Positions 14,186 through 23,646 of a DNA stretch of 40,749 bases are shown here, piece by piece. The translations under genes were made by a program, and so were the position numbers. The DNA is taken from assembly GCA_964397015.1 (NCBI GenBank), contig CAYNHL010000018.1, positions 1 to 40,749 of the forward strand. The letters run 5' to 3'. How positions within the stretch are numbered: the first letter of the stretch is position 1; each line of letters starts with the position of its first letter. Source of the stretch: MADRE2 sp964397015 (GTDB taxonomy: Bacteria > Desulfobacterota > Desulfobacteria > Desulfobacterales > Desulfobacteraceae). Below the pieces are notes generated by a model, which was given only the letters and a program-made list of their open reading frames with translations, made no database searches and was not told where the DNA came from.

Positions 14186-17100
14186 TCAACCCCGTGTCTG
14201 ATCAGGGGTGTCTGACATTTTTTCCAGGATGGCTTCCACCACCTTTTCAGCCGTATTGCCGAACAGGTCTTCAAGCTCGATCAGGTTCAGGTATTTGTCA
14301 TCCCAGGGCACACTGGCCGCTTCCATGGTCCAGTCTTTGAGCCGGGTGTATTTCCCGCCCAGCGCCTTGATCTTCTTTAGCAAAGAGACATCGGCGGTAT
14401 TTTTGAATTCCACGTTCAAGGACAGGATGTATTCAATGATATTCGGAGTGGCCGGTGAGGAGGAAATCACCGGAATTACCAGGATGTTCTTTTGGTCTTT
14501 GCGGCCTTTCCCGATATAGACATTACCTTCTCTGACAATGATGTTCTTGGTCCCTTTGAGCCGGGGATCGGTCTCCACGCGGGAGATTTCATTTTTCAAG
14601 GAGCCTGTTTTCCGTACCACCCTGATACTGGTTTCGGCATTGGGTTCCCCCAGCAGGTTGAGCCCTGATATTTGGTATAAAAGACTTCCCTTGATATGGG
14701 CTATCACCTCCTGGAGGTTTTTCATGACCAGCACATTTTTATTGGTTATCTGTGAAACCAGGATTTCGTGGCGGCTCAGCGCATCGAACAGCAGGCCTTC
14801 GAATGTTTCAGCGACACGGCTTGTACCGACTGTAACAGTTTTTGCCTGGTGTTTGATGGCATCCACCGGGCGGGCCATGGCGTTGATGGCATGCCCGATG
14901 TTTTCATAAAATGCATTGAGCATGTTGGCCGGGGTACCCTTGATTTCAAAATCTATTTCAAAATCGGAAACCGGCAGTCTGCCGGAAAGGTATTTCAAAA
15001 GCAAAATCAGGTTTCCGGATGTGTGCATGCCAAGAGCAGGAGGGAATCCATGGTTTTTTCTTTTTTTGGAAAAATCATTGGAAAAATGGGCCACCTTTTC
15101 CCTGAATTTTTTTTCCAGCAGCACTTCATAAAGGTCATGCCCCACGGCAGTGTATTCATCCAGAATTTCCTGAAGCTCCATGCGTGCATTGTACATGAAT
15201 TCGGAGCCTTCATTAAAGGAAAGGGCGGCATAATAACCCCACAGATGGCCCACCAGGGTGTTGAGTACCGGTGCCAGGTGTTCCCTGGTTTCCGGGATTT
15301 TGAATACGTCAATGGCATAAGGATCAAAGCGATTCTCGTCCTGGGTCGTGATGACAACGGGAGTGGCCTTGTGGGCTTTGAAAATAGCAGTGTCCTTTAT
15401 GATATCCTTTAGCACGCTTTCCCGGGTGCCTGCGGCGCAGATTATAATGAGAGGTTCAGAAGACAAATCGATATGTTTTTTGTCTTCGATATAATCCGAG
15501 GATATTGTTTTGTAACACAGCTCGCTGAGCTTGATCCTGATTTCATCGGCCGCGGTTTTATTGGCGCCTGATCCAACTGTCGCCCAGTAATAGGAGGTGG
15601 CAGCCAGCCGGCCGGCCGAAGATTTGATCTCTTTGGCCATGGAAAGGATTGTTCTCATTTTGTCAGGCAGCTGCAGAAGTTCATGGATTTCCTCGTTAAT
15701 GAATTCCACCGGCCGGGCTTTCAGGATATGGGTCATGTAGAGTCCAAGGACTGCTCCGGCGGCTATCTGCGAGTAGAACGCCTTGGTGGAGGCAACGGAC
15801 ATTTCAATATCCCTGCCGGAACTGGTGTACAGTACCCCGTTTGCCTTAAAGGTCAAATCGGAGTCCCGGCGGTTTACTATGCACAGGGTACGGGCTCCGC
15901 ATGCCCTGGCCATATCGACTGTCCGGTTGGTGTCCGTGGTGGTGCCTGCCTGGCTGATGGCCACCACAAGAGTGTCTGACATGGTGTTGCCTTCGTTGTG
16001 ATCGCCTTTGATGGCAAAGCCTGAAAGCTCTGATGATTTCAATGCCCGGATAAAAAAATCATGCCCTCCCAGGTAATGATCCAGGAGTTCTGCACATCCC
16101 TTGGCCGCCACACCTGCTGTTCCCTGCCCGATAAAAAAGATGTTCCGGATTTGCCCGTTCTTCAATTCATCTTCAATATCAGCCGGCATGGCAAAATTAT
16201 CGAGAACCGGCACATAAAGGTGAGTGTCAGGATGGCGGTTGAATTTGTTTTCAAGTGTTTTTTCAACCGATCGCGGGGCTTCAAAGATTTCCTTTAAAAA
16301 ATAATGGGGATAATGCTGGCGGTCAATATCTCTTGAGGTGATCCGGCTGGTCTGGATGTCTCTTTTTTGAATTTCGATGGGGTCCGAGTTATAGTAGAAG
16401 GACGAGATGCCTTTGATTCCGCCTCCGGATCCCTGGTCGAGGATCATTATCTGCCCGCTGGTTTCTCCGTTGAGTTTTATATATTCCCTTGTTTCCTCGA
16501 CAATGCCGTACAGTTCCGATGCCGCCATGTAGTGATCGGTCCCGATACCTACAAACAGGGCCTGTCCGCTTCCTTTTTGCGCAAGAAACAGTTTGCCCGG
16601 AGCCAGATCCGTATGCATGCTGATGGCGTGGGACCCTTCAAAATCGTTGACCGCCAGCCTAAAGGCTTCTTCTACAGGGTTTCCTTTTTTAAGATAATGC
16701 TCGATCTGCAGCGGGATCAGCTTGGTGTCCGTGGTGATGTTTTCATGGATCTTGTCGTAAGTTGCCTCGTATTCGGTTTTGAGCTCGAGGTAATTGTCAA
16801 TGTCACCGTTTAGACATACATGTATAATGCCGGATTTGGACATCCTTGTATCGTTGGGTTCATTGTCGACCGGATGGCAGTTTGCCTCGGTGATTTCCCC
16901 GACAGAGGCCCAGCGGGTATGGGCTGAAATAGAGCTTGAAACCCTGTCAAAACCTGTGACCAGTTGAAGGATGGTATCGTTTTTGATCTGGTTCCGGATA
17001 AAGGTGATATTGTCACCAAGAGCCCCGATCTCGGCTGCGAATTTATATACAAAGGCCATGGAGACCAGGGGGTCTGCCTCAGGAGCGCGGGTGTCATGGA

Positions 17101-17929
17101 TGGTGATGGTGTTGTTTGTGAGCACCTGCCGGTTGACACGCTGCTTGAGAGCCTGGCCGAGCCCTTCTGTTTTCAGGGTGCTTTTGATGCTGTCAAATAT
17201 TTGCCGGGTGAATGTAAACAGGATGGAAATCCCGGCAGAATCGCGCCCCCTGACTTCGAGCCGGTCCATGCTGTTGAGTACCGCGTTTATACGGCGGTAT
17301 ATTTTCAGGCATGTCAGGCTGCCTTCTTCAAGGGGCATGTCGGCCAGGTTCCTGATATTTTCCATGTTGTCCATGATCTCTTTTTTCAGGCACCAGGCTA
17401 TATCCTGCAACTGTTCGATCCGGCCGGAAATGATACCCACGTCGGAAATGGAAAACTTTGCCAGCTGGTCTTTGAACAATTGTTTTTCCGTCTTGATCAG
17501 TTTTTCCAGGCTGTCCCATGATTCGCTCAGTTGATCCAGATATTGCCGGTGGAAGCAAAGGGAGAAAAAATGCGGTTCTGTTTTCAGGTCCAGGGCCATT
17601 GCGAACAGGCTGTCCATAAGATCCTGTCCACCCAGGTAAAAATTATCCAGGGGTTTGCCGTCAGGGGGTATTTTGGCCAGCGTGTATTGGGACAACGCCT
17701 GGATTTTCTGCTGAATCTGGCCTGGATCAAAGGTTCCAGGTGTCTGCTTTTTGCCCTTATAGGACACCAGGGCTGAAATACCGCAATTCAGGCGCAAGGG
17801 ATCGGCAGGGAAAAATACGAGGCAGTGATCCGGGGCGTTGCAGAGCGGCTTGCCAAAGGTCACGTTTACAGTGCGCAGGGCAGTGAAAAAATTATGGATC
17901 GCACCTGGAATGCGTTTAAATGTTATCAT
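14186..17929 (-). CDS. Giant GlmS-like protein: class II glutamine amidotransferase plus two SIS domains, with insert and C-terminal extension
   Basis: 1247 residues, about twice the ~610 of glucosamine-6-phosphate synthase (GlmS), which makes glucosamine-6-phosphate from fructose-6-phosphate and glutamine. GlmS landmarks are present in order: CGISALVSYKG with Cys49; LEVRGRDSAGISI (about 224-236); AHTRWASVGEITEANCHP (336-352); CLNGDIDNY (372-380); TTDTKLIP; first SIS domain (about 595-740) with IGQGTAGVAAKG, AISQAGTTTDTNRTVDMA and EMSVASTKAFYSQ; second SIS domain (about 775-930). The KTVTVG segment resembles the GlmS C-terminal end but about 230 residues follow it. Odd points: the nucleophile Cys is at 49, not 2, so it would need propeptide removal; about 160 residues are inserted before LEVRG. 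The ATG at 17929 has AAGGA upstream. It is the last gene of the lptD-to-pbp run. A function in amino-sugar supply or regulation is likely but unproven. Confidence 0.8.
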   Translation of the reverse strand: MITFKRIPGAIHNFFTALRTVNVTFGKPLCNAPDHCLVFFPADPLRLNCGISALVSYKGKKQTPGTFDPGQIQQKIQALSQYTLAKIPPDGKPLDNFYLGGQDLMDSLFAMALDLKTEPHFFSLCFHRQYLDQLSESWDSLEKLIKTEKQLFKDQLAKFSISDVGIISGRIEQLQDIAWCLKKEIMDNMENIRNLADMPLEEGSLTCLKIYRRINAVLNSMDRLEVRGRDSAGISILFTFTRQIFDSIKSTLKTEGLGQALKQRVNRQVLTNNTITIHDTRAPEADPLVSMAFVYKFAAEIGALGDNITFIRNQIKNDTILQLVTGFDRVSSSISAHTRWASVGEITEANCHPVDNEPNDTRMSKSGIIHVCLNGDIDNYLELKTEYEATYDKIHENITTDTKLIPLQIEHYLKKGNPVEEAFRLAVNDFEGSHAISMHTDLAPGKLFLAQKGSGQALFVGIGTDHYMAASELYGIVEETREYIKLNGETSGQIMILDQGSGGGIKGISSFYYNSDPIEIQKRDIQTSRITSRDIDRQHYPHYFLKEIFEAPRSVEKTLENKFNRHPDTHLYVPVLDNFAMPADIEDELKNGQIRNIFFIGQGTAGVAAKGCAELLDHYLGGHDFFIRALKSSELSGFAIKGDHNEGNTMSDTLVVAISQAGTTTDTNRTVDMARACGARTLCIVNRRDSDLTFKANGVLYTSSGRDIEMSVASTKAFYSQIAAGAVLGLYMTHILKARPVEFINEEIHELLQLPDKMRTILSMAKEIKSSAGRLAATSYYWATVGSGANKTAADEIRIKLSELCYKTISSDYIEDKKHIDLSSEPLIIICAAGTRESVLKDIIKDTAIFKAHKATPVVITTQDENRFDPYAIDVFKIPETREHLAPVLNTLVGHLWGYYAALSFNEGSEFMYNARMELQEILDEYTAVGHDLYEVLLEKKFREKVAHFSNDFSKKRKNHGFPPALGMHTSGNLILLLKYLSGRLPVSDFEIDFEIKGTPANMLNAFYENIGHAINAMARPVDAIKHQAKTVTVGTSRVAETFEGLLFDALSRHEILVSQITNKNVLVMKNLQEVIAHIKGSLLYQISGLNLLGEPNAETSIRVVRKTGSLKNEISRVETDPRLKGTKNIIVREGNVYIGKGRKDQKNILVIPVISSSPATPNIIEYILSLNVEFKNTADVSLLKKIKALGGKYTRLKDWTMEAASVPWDDKYLNLIELEDLFGNTAEKVVEAILEKMSDTPDQTRG

Positions 17930-17959
17930 GAAAACGGTCCTTTTGTTTGTGGATTCATC

Positions 17960-19333
17960 TCAATTTCTGGCAACATCGCTGGTACCGGTATCCTTGAAAT
18001 AATGTGCCAGTATCATTTTTCCATATTCACTGGCCCGGGTACCGTAATATTTGCCATGGCCGACCACCACGGCCAGGGCTATTTGCCGGTTTGAGTCCTT
18101 CTGGGTTCCGAATCCGGTAAACCAGTCATATTTAATGGTATGGTCCTTGTTGTAGAGGGAACCGGTTTTTCCGCCAATGGCCAGTTTTGACAGTACCGGG
18201 TGCCGGGACATTCCCTTGAAGCTTTTTTTTGCAGTTCCCGCTGAAACTGTTTTTTCCATCATGGCGGCCACAATATTGGCGGTTTTGGATTGGATGGCGG
18301 TATTGTATATGATTTTTTCCCACTGATAAACCAGGTTTCCGTTATCATCGGTAACCTGTTCGACAATTGCCGGTACCGGCACTTTTCCCTCATTGAGAAT
18401 GGTACTGACCAGCATGGCTCCGAAAATCGGGGAAATAGTGGTATCGGTATTGAATCCGCATCCGATTTCAGCCCAGTGATAGGGATCGTCTGTGATCACG
18501 AACCGGCCTGGATTGAAAATGATTTCAGTGACAATACTGTCATTGAACCCAAATGCCCTGGCATAGGCTGAAAGTATTTCACGGTCCATGTGGTTCTGTC
18601 CTATTTTGCCGAATACCGGGTTGATGGATTCCGCAAAGGCCTGCCCCAGAGAAATCTTGTTGGAATATTTGTTTTGTTTTTCCGTCAGCTGCCGCTTGTA
18701 GAGAGTGTATTTGTTACCATTGAAATACAATGGTGTATCAGGGGTATATCCAAGGGTTTCCACGGCCGCAGCCGCGGTAATGATCTTGAAGATACTGGCT
18801 GCCGGGAACCTGGCGTCGTAACATGGATTGTTGCCCGGGTTGTCGAGGTCGTAGCCGGCAAGGCCGATTATTTTTCCTGAAACAGGTTCCATGATGACAA
18901 AGGAGATGTTCCTGGGTTTGCCCCGGGTGATATTCTCAAGCCGCTGCAGCCGGGCAGCCAGAAACTCCTGAAGGTCTATATCCAGGCTGGTGGTAATTTT
19001 GAGCCTTCGATCCTGGTCATCTGCAAAAAAGATATTGGTGCCGGCGTTGAGAAAAAGTACTGGAGACAAAAGCGTCTGGAGTGTCTGCGTTGACAGAACG
19101 GCCACTGGCTGTGAGGGCGCAGCCTGGTCTTTGCCTGGCAGGCTGCCGGTGTCTGTTGACAAAGGTGATAGAGAACCGGAGCCCAGCCGGCTGTATCCCC
19201 AGACCGATACCAGGCACAGGCTCATTACCAGCAGGGTTTTAACTGCCAATCCACACAGCCGTCTTTTTTTCTGCCGTTTCAGAAAGTCGGATTGGAACTG
19301 CCGCCAGGCATTGTCTCTTTGATCCAGTACCAC
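17960..19333 (-). CDS. Penicillin-binding protein, transpeptidase domain only
   Basis: 457-residue inner-membrane protein with a basic N-terminus, one membrane anchor (about 28-47) and a periplasmic serine transpeptidase domain. The three active-site motifs are intact: S180-x-x-K183 in AASIFKII, S236-I-N238 in AESINPVFGK, and K389-T-G391 in GGKTGSLYN. There is no glycosyltransferase domain and no typical class B pedestal, so it is a small monofunctional enzyme that would cross-link peptidoglycan or trim it. The start is GTG at 19333 with AAGGAG upstream. It follows metG by 24 nt and precedes the GlmS-like gene by 30 nt, placing peptidoglycan synthesis and amino-sugar chemistry together. Confidence 0.88.
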   Translation of the reverse strand: MVLDQRDNAWRQFQSDFLKRQKKRRLCGLAVKTLLVMSLCLVSVWGYSRLGSGSLSPLSTDTGSLPGKDQAAPSQPVAVLSTQTLQTLLSPVLFLNAGTNIFFADDQDRRLKITTSLDIDLQEFLAARLQRLENITRGKPRNISFVIMEPVSGKIIGLAGYDLDNPGNNPCYDARFPAASIFKIITAAAAVETLGYTPDTPLYFNGNKYTLYKRQLTEKQNKYSNKISLGQAFAESINPVFGKIGQNHMDREILSAYARAFGFNDSIVTEIIFNPGRFVITDDPYHWAEIGCGFNTDTTISPIFGAMLVSTILNEGKVPVPAIVEQVTDDNGNLVYQWEKIIYNTAIQSKTANIVAAMMEKTVSAGTAKKSFKGMSRHPVLSKLAIGGKTGSLYNKDHTIKYDWFTGFGTQKDSNRQIALAVVVGHGKYYGTRASEYGKMILAHYFKDTGTSDVARN

Positions 19334-19357
19334 GCGTCTCTCCTTTGTCGTGCAGTA

Positions 19358-20896
19358 TTACGTGATTCTGGGAAACAGCATACCGGGCTTGGCAACCGGT
19401 TCGCCCGGCACCATCTGTTTCCAGGGCATCAGTTCATCGATCATGAAATATGTCCGGTTTTCCGGCAAAGTTACACCAAGTACCTGCTGCATGGTCCGGC
19501 TGGTACCGGGCATGACCGGATAGATCAGTGCAGCCACCACTCTCAGGCTTTCCAGTAAATTATAGATAACCACGGCCAGCCTGTCCCGGCCGGAGTCATC
19601 TTTGGCCAGCACCCAGGGCTGGTGGGTATCGATATAGCGGTTCATCAGGGAAATCAGCTGCCAGACGGCTGCCAGTCCCTTGTGGAACTCACATGGCTCC
19701 ATGCAGTTGATATAGGTATCTATGGCCTCTTTTGCCGGTGTTTCCAGGCTGATGTCCGGAAATTCACCTGCAGGGTCAGGCACCCTGCCTTTGAAATAGC
19801 GGTGGGTCATGGACAGCACGCGTGAAAATACGTTGCCAAGGTCATTTGCCAGGTCGGCATTGATTCTTGAAACCAGGGCCTCTTGGGTAAAATTTGCATC
19901 CAGCCCGAACACCATTTCCCGGATCATGAAGTACCTGAAGGCATCCAGGCCATACTGGTCAATGATCTCTAGGGGATCTGCCACGTTGCCGACACTTTTT
20001 GACATTTTGAATCCCCTGACGTTCCAGAATCCATGCACGTTGAGCCCGTCATAGATGTCGATGCCGGCTGATTTGAGCATGATCGGCCAGTAGATGCCGT
20101 GGGGTTTGATGATGTCCTTGGCCACAAAATGACGGGTATGGGGCCAGAATTTATTGAAAAGTGTGCCGTCCGGGTAGCCCAGGGCGGAAATGTAGTTGAG
20201 CAGGGCATCGAACCAGACATAGGTTACGTAATTTTCATCGAACGGCAGGGTAATACCCCAGGTCAGCCTGGATTTAGGCCTTGAAATGCAAAGGTCCTCC
20301 AGCGGTTCCTTTAAAAAGGACAAAAGCTCTGTTTCATACTGCCTGGGCCGGATGAATTCCGGGTGGGTCTTTATGTGGTCGATGAGCCAGTCCTGGTATC
20401 TGCTCATTTTGAAAAAATAGTTGGATTCCCGGATCAGCTCAGGTTCTGTGCCGTGATCAGGGCACATGCCGTCAATCAGCTCCCGGTCCTGGTAGAATCT
20501 TTCACAGCCAAAGCAGTACTTGCCCTCGTAACTTGCAAAATATATGTCTTTTTTGTCATAAATCCTGGAGAGAAGCAGCTGCACCACTTGAATGTGAGAC
20601 GGGTCTGTGGTGCGTATGAATTTATCGTTTGAAACGTTCAGTGCAGGGAGAAGCTCCTGGAACAGCCGGCTTATCCTGTCTGCGTATTCTTCGGGGGAGG
20701 TCTGCTGTTTTTCGGCCGCCTGGACGATTTTGTCGCCGTGTTCATCTGTTCCGGTCAGAAAGAAAGTGGTGTGGCCAAGCATTTTGTTGAAGCGGGTGGC
20801 CACATCCGCGGCAATGGAAGTGTAGGCATGTCCAAGGTGGGGTTTTGCGTTCACGTAATAAATCGGGGTTGTAAAATATCGGGTATGTTTTGTCAT
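19358..20896 (-). CDS. metG: Methionyl-tRNA synthetase
   Basis: Class I synthetase that charges tRNA-Met with methionine. The HIGH-type motif is PHLGHAYT near residue 20 and the KMSKS motif is FKMSKSVGN. A zinc knuckle of the C-x2-C ... C-x2-H type is seen (YCFGCERF, then MCPDHG). At 512 residues it ends with the anticodon-binding helical domain and lacks the C-terminal tRNA-binding (EMAP-like) domain of longer forms, so it is the compact monomer-type enzyme. The ATG at 20896 lies 7 nt after the ricT stop; the ribosome site is weak, suggesting coupling. Confidence 0.97.
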   Translation of the reverse strand: MTKHTRYFTTPIYYVNAKPHLGHAYTSIAADVATRFNKMLGHTTFFLTGTDEHGDKIVQAAEKQQTSPEEYADRISRLFQELLPALNVSNDKFIRTTDPSHIQVVQLLLSRIYDKKDIYFASYEGKYCFGCERFYQDRELIDGMCPDHGTEPELIRESNYFFKMSRYQDWLIDHIKTHPEFIRPRQYETELLSFLKEPLEDLCISRPKSRLTWGITLPFDENYVTYVWFDALLNYISALGYPDGTLFNKFWPHTRHFVAKDIIKPHGIYWPIMLKSAGIDIYDGLNVHGFWNVRGFKMSKSVGNVADPLEIIDQYGLDAFRYFMIREMVFGLDANFTQEALVSRINADLANDLGNVFSRVLSMTHRYFKGRVPDPAGEFPDISLETPAKEAIDTYINCMEPCEFHKGLAAVWQLISLMNRYIDTHQPWVLAKDDSGRDRLAVVIYNLLESLRVVAALIYPVMPGTSRTMQQVLGVTLPENRTYFMIDELMPWKQMVPGEPVAKPGMLFPRIT

Positions 20897-20903
20897 GGTT
20901 GTA

Positions 20904-21710
20904 TTACTGATCCTGTTGAACGGTTTTTGTCAGTTCCCGGGCTAAAAGCTCGATTTCAGAATTGTCTTCAAGTTTCACGGTAACGGTTTGCTTCAGGATG
21001 TTCTGGCGAATCACCTTTCCTGTTCCCTGCTCTACGGACACGGTTTTCCCGGGTTTGGGAAGTGTCCGTTTCAATGATTTATATGTATCGTTTTCAAATG
21101 TGAGGCAGCACATCAGCCGTCCGCAGACACCTGAAATCTTGGTGGGATTCAAAGACAGCCCCTGTTCCTTGGCCATTTTGATTGAAACCGGGTCAAAATT
21201 ATTCAGAAAGGAACAGCAGCAAAGTTCCCTGCCGCATTTACCGATGCCGCCGCAGTGTTTGGACAGGTTCCTTATCCCGACCTGTCTCATTTCGATACGG
21301 ATGCCGAATTCCTTGACAAGAAGCTTGATCAGCTCCCTGAAATCCACGCGGCCGTCGGCTGTATAGAAAAAGGTCAGCTTGTTCCTGTCAAACGTACTTT
21401 CCACGCAGAACAGGTTCATCAGCAGCCCTAAGCTGTTAATGCAGGATATACAGAAATCGAAAGCTTTTTGTTCAAGTTTCTGGAGTTCTTCACGCTTTTG
21501 GCAGTCTTGGGGTGTGGCCAGCCGGATGATCTGTTTGAGGTTCTTGTGGGGGGCCTCAACGGTCCGAGGGGGTATGGCGATAATCCCGAAGCCAAGCCCC
21601 TGCTCCGTTTCTACAATTACCTGGTCGTTGACCTTTAAAACAAAAGCGCCTGAATTGAAATCGTAAATTTTTCCGGCGGTTTTGAATTTAACGCCTGCTA
21701 TCTTGGTCAT
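20904..21710 (-). CDS. ricT: PSP1-domain protein, RicT (YaaT) homologue
   Basis: 268-residue cytoplasmic protein. RicT is known in Bacillus as part of the Fe-S-bearing RicAFT complex that helps RNase Y mature mRNAs; the role in Proteobacteria is not established. The PSP1 domain has the Cys-rich pattern CGGIGKCGRELCCCSF followed by CGRLMCCLTFEN, which fits Fe-S or metal binding. It sits between holB and metG, the same neighbourhood as in many bacteria, with 6-7 nt gaps on both sides. Confidence 0.9.
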   Translation of the reverse strand: MTKIAGVKFKTAGKIYDFNSGAFVLKVNDQVIVETEQGLGFGIIAIPPRTVEAPHKNLKQIIRLATPQDCQKREELQKLEQKAFDFCISCINSLGLLMNLFCVESTFDRNKLTFFYTADGRVDFRELIKLLVKEFGIRIEMRQVGIRNLSKHCGGIGKCGRELCCCSFLNNFDPVSIKMAKEQGLSLNPTKISGVCGRLMCCLTFENDTYKSLKRTLPKPGKTVSVEQGTGKVIRQNILKQTVTVKLEDNSEIELLARELTKTVQQDQ

Positions 21711-21716
21711 GGCCGG

Positions 21717-22763
21717 TTATATCCCTTCTGAAGCAAGCTTGATGAAAAACTGCTCCAAGGTAAGTCTGGTTACGGTATTTGCCTCTATTCGTCTCTGGAC
21801 GTCAAACAGATGCTTCATCCATGTCAACATTGTATTATAGGGAAATTTTGCCGCCTTGTCTTTAAAAGAATCAAAAAAATCAGGATTGATAAGTTTTTCC
21901 GGCTGATAACGGTAAACAAGCAGGTCCCTGAAAAAAGACTGGACAAGACACAGGGAATCAGGCAGCAGTTCGGGCCGGGCATTTAATCTTTCAGCCAGGT
22001 GCAGTCCCTGGACCATGGCATCGGGCCAGTGTGTCCCGGTCTTTTCAAGCAGGGTGAAAAGGGACTGAAAAATCCATGCCCGCCTGTTCACCCAGCAGGC
22101 TCCTTCTTCGTTTCCTTCTGACAGGTCAAGGAAAAACAGGGCTTTTTCAAAATCACCATTGCAAAGGCACGAGGCCGTTCTCGCAGACATGGGATCCACC
22201 TTGAAATCAAGAACCAGTTTGTTTTGAATCTCTTTGGCCGTAAGCGGTGAAAAATGAATTTTCCGGCACCGGGACAAAATTGTAGGAAGCAGGTTTCTGA
22301 TGCCCGGTGCAGTCAGGATGAACACAGTGTGCCCGGGCGGTTCCTCGAGCATTTTGAGCATGGCGTTCTGGGCAGGAGGGTTCATTGTTTCAGCATCATG
22401 GAGCATGACCACACGGACTGCAGCTTCATTGGGTTTTACCGTTATCTGTGATCCGACTTCCCTGATTTTTGAAACAGTGATCTGTTTCTGGTTTTCACAT
22501 AAGACCTCTATGATGTCCGGATGCATGCCCGCGTTGATTTTTTTACAGCTTCGGCAGGTATCACAGGGCGGGGGCGAAGAGATCCGGGAAAGACAATTGG
22601 CTGATTTTGCGAAAAAAAATGCTGCCTGTTTCTGGTCGGCCCGGGCGTTTCCGGTAAACAAAAAGGCGTTGGGATACATACCGGACTGCAAAATTGAGGT
22701 GATTTCAGACAGGGGGGGCAGTCGGTCGCACGCGTTGTCAGAACCAGCCGCAGTGTTGCACAT
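21717..22763 (-). CDS. holB: DNA polymerase III subunit delta' (HolB)
   Basis: 348-residue AAA+ clamp-loader subunit. It shows the zinc module CDTCRSCKKINAGMHPD, the sensor-type segments VVMLHDAETMNPPAQNAMLKMLEEPP and ILSRCRKIHFSPLT (the SRC motif with arginine finger). The Walker A region (LFTGNARADQKQAAFFFA) is degenerate, as usual for delta', so it binds no ATP. The ATG at 22763 is 3 nt after the HU/IHF stop. It works with DnaX, encoded at 37233-38963 in this window. Confidence 0.93.
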   Translation of the reverse strand: MCNTAAGSDNACDRLPPLSEITSILQSGMYPNAFLFTGNARADQKQAAFFFAKSANCLSRISSPPPCDTCRSCKKINAGMHPDIIEVLCENQKQITVSKIREVGSQITVKPNEAAVRVVMLHDAETMNPPAQNAMLKMLEEPPGHTVFILTAPGIRNLLPTILSRCRKIHFSPLTAKEIQNKLVLDFKVDPMSARTASCLCNGDFEKALFFLDLSEGNEEGACWVNRRAWIFQSLFTLLEKTGTHWPDAMVQGLHLAERLNARPELLPDSLCLVQSFFRDLLVYRYQPEKLINPDFFDSFKDKAAKFPYNTMLTWMKHLFDVQRRIEANTVTRLTLEQFFIKLASEGI

Positions 22764-22766
22764 GTT

Positions 22767-23042
22767 TTAAAAATCCACCCGCTCCTTCAATTCTTTTCCA
22801 CATTTGAAAAAGGGAAGCTTTTTAGGGGGGATGACCACTTTTTCACCGGTTTTCGGATTTCTGCCGGTATAGCTTTTATATTCCTTGATATGAAAACTGC
22901 ACAGTCCCCTGATCTCTACTCTTTCTCCATTGATAAAGGCTTCGGTCAGTGAATCAAAGAAAATTTTGACCACTTCAGCCGCTTCCGCCTTGGTCAGGTT
23001 TGATTTTTCTTTCAATGTGGAAATTAATTCAAGTTTGTTCAT
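22767..23042 (-). CDS. HU/IHF family DNA-binding protein
   Basis: 91-residue histone-like protein that bends DNA as a dimer. The N-terminal helices (MNKLELISTLKEKSNLTKAEAAEVVKIFF region) and the beta-arm tip GRNPKTGEKVVIPPKKLP with the intercalating proline are typical. The sequence is between HU and IHF types, so I give no subunit name. The ATG at 23042 has AGAGGA directly upstream; an in-frame extension to 23075 is not needed. It lies 79 nt after the NusG-like gene and 3 nt before holB. Confidence 0.93.
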   Translation of the reverse strand: MNKLELISTLKEKSNLTKAEAAEVVKIFFDSLTEAFINGERVEIRGLCSFHIKEYKSYTGRNPKTGEKVVIPPKKLPFFKCGKELKERVDF

Positions 23043-23121
23043 ATATCCTCTTTCCTGGTCTTTGGGTGTGGTCAAAAAGTTCTAACGGTTTTTATTGAAT
23101 ATTTTATAATAAGTCAAGGGG

Positions 23122-23646
23122 TTATGATAGTAACTTGGGGATTTTTTCAATATTGTCTTCTGTGGTTTCAACACCGGCAAACTGTCCTAATGCCTCAATC
23201 TTGACAAAAACCCTGCCTTTGCCCTTATACCGGCTGAATTCTCCCTGGACTCCAGCAAGGGGACCACTGAGGATCATCACCATGTCCCCTTTTTTCAGCT
23301 GGACATTGCTGCCGGTAATCAGGTCCATGCTGGCGCTGGTCAATATTTTCAACGACGTGATCTGGGATTCCGGTATGGGAACAGGGCCTTCCTGGTTCCC
23401 GAGCAGCCTGACCGCACCGGTGGTTTTCAGTATGGGCAGCTGCCTGCATGGTTCAATCCCTGTCTTGACAAATAAATACCCGGGAAACAGCGGCATGTCA
23501 ATCATCAGGTTTCTGTCTTTGCGCCTGCTTTTTTTCCGGGTACGGGGCAAAAAAACTTCATATTTTTTTTTCTGTATGCTGCTGCAGACCGTCTGCTCAA
23601 AATTGCTGCGGGTCAGCAGGGCAAACCATTTGTCATCAGATGTCAT
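23122..23646 (-). CDS. NusG-like transcription antitermination factor (RfaH/UpxY-type paralogue)
   Basis: 174-residue protein with an N-terminal NGN domain (WFALLTRSNFEQTV, MPLFPGYLFVK, TTGAVRLLGN) and a C-terminal KOW domain (KKGDMVMILSGPLAGVQGEF). It resembles specialised NusG paralogues (RfaH, UpxY, LoaP), which bind RNA polymerase and promote read-through of long operons, usually for polysaccharides. Its start overlaps the lptD stop as ATGA (23643-23646). Position after an LPS-assembly gene suits an envelope role, but its target operons are not in this window. Confidence 0.88.
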   Translation of the reverse strand: MTSDDKWFALLTRSNFEQTVCSSIQKKKYEVFLPRTRKKSRRKDRNLMIDMPLFPGYLFVKTGIEPCRQLPILKTTGAVRLLGNQEGPVPIPESQITSLKILTSASMDLITGSNVQLKKGDMVMILSGPLAGVQGEFSRYKGKGRVFVKIEALGQFAGVETTEDNIEKIPKLLS

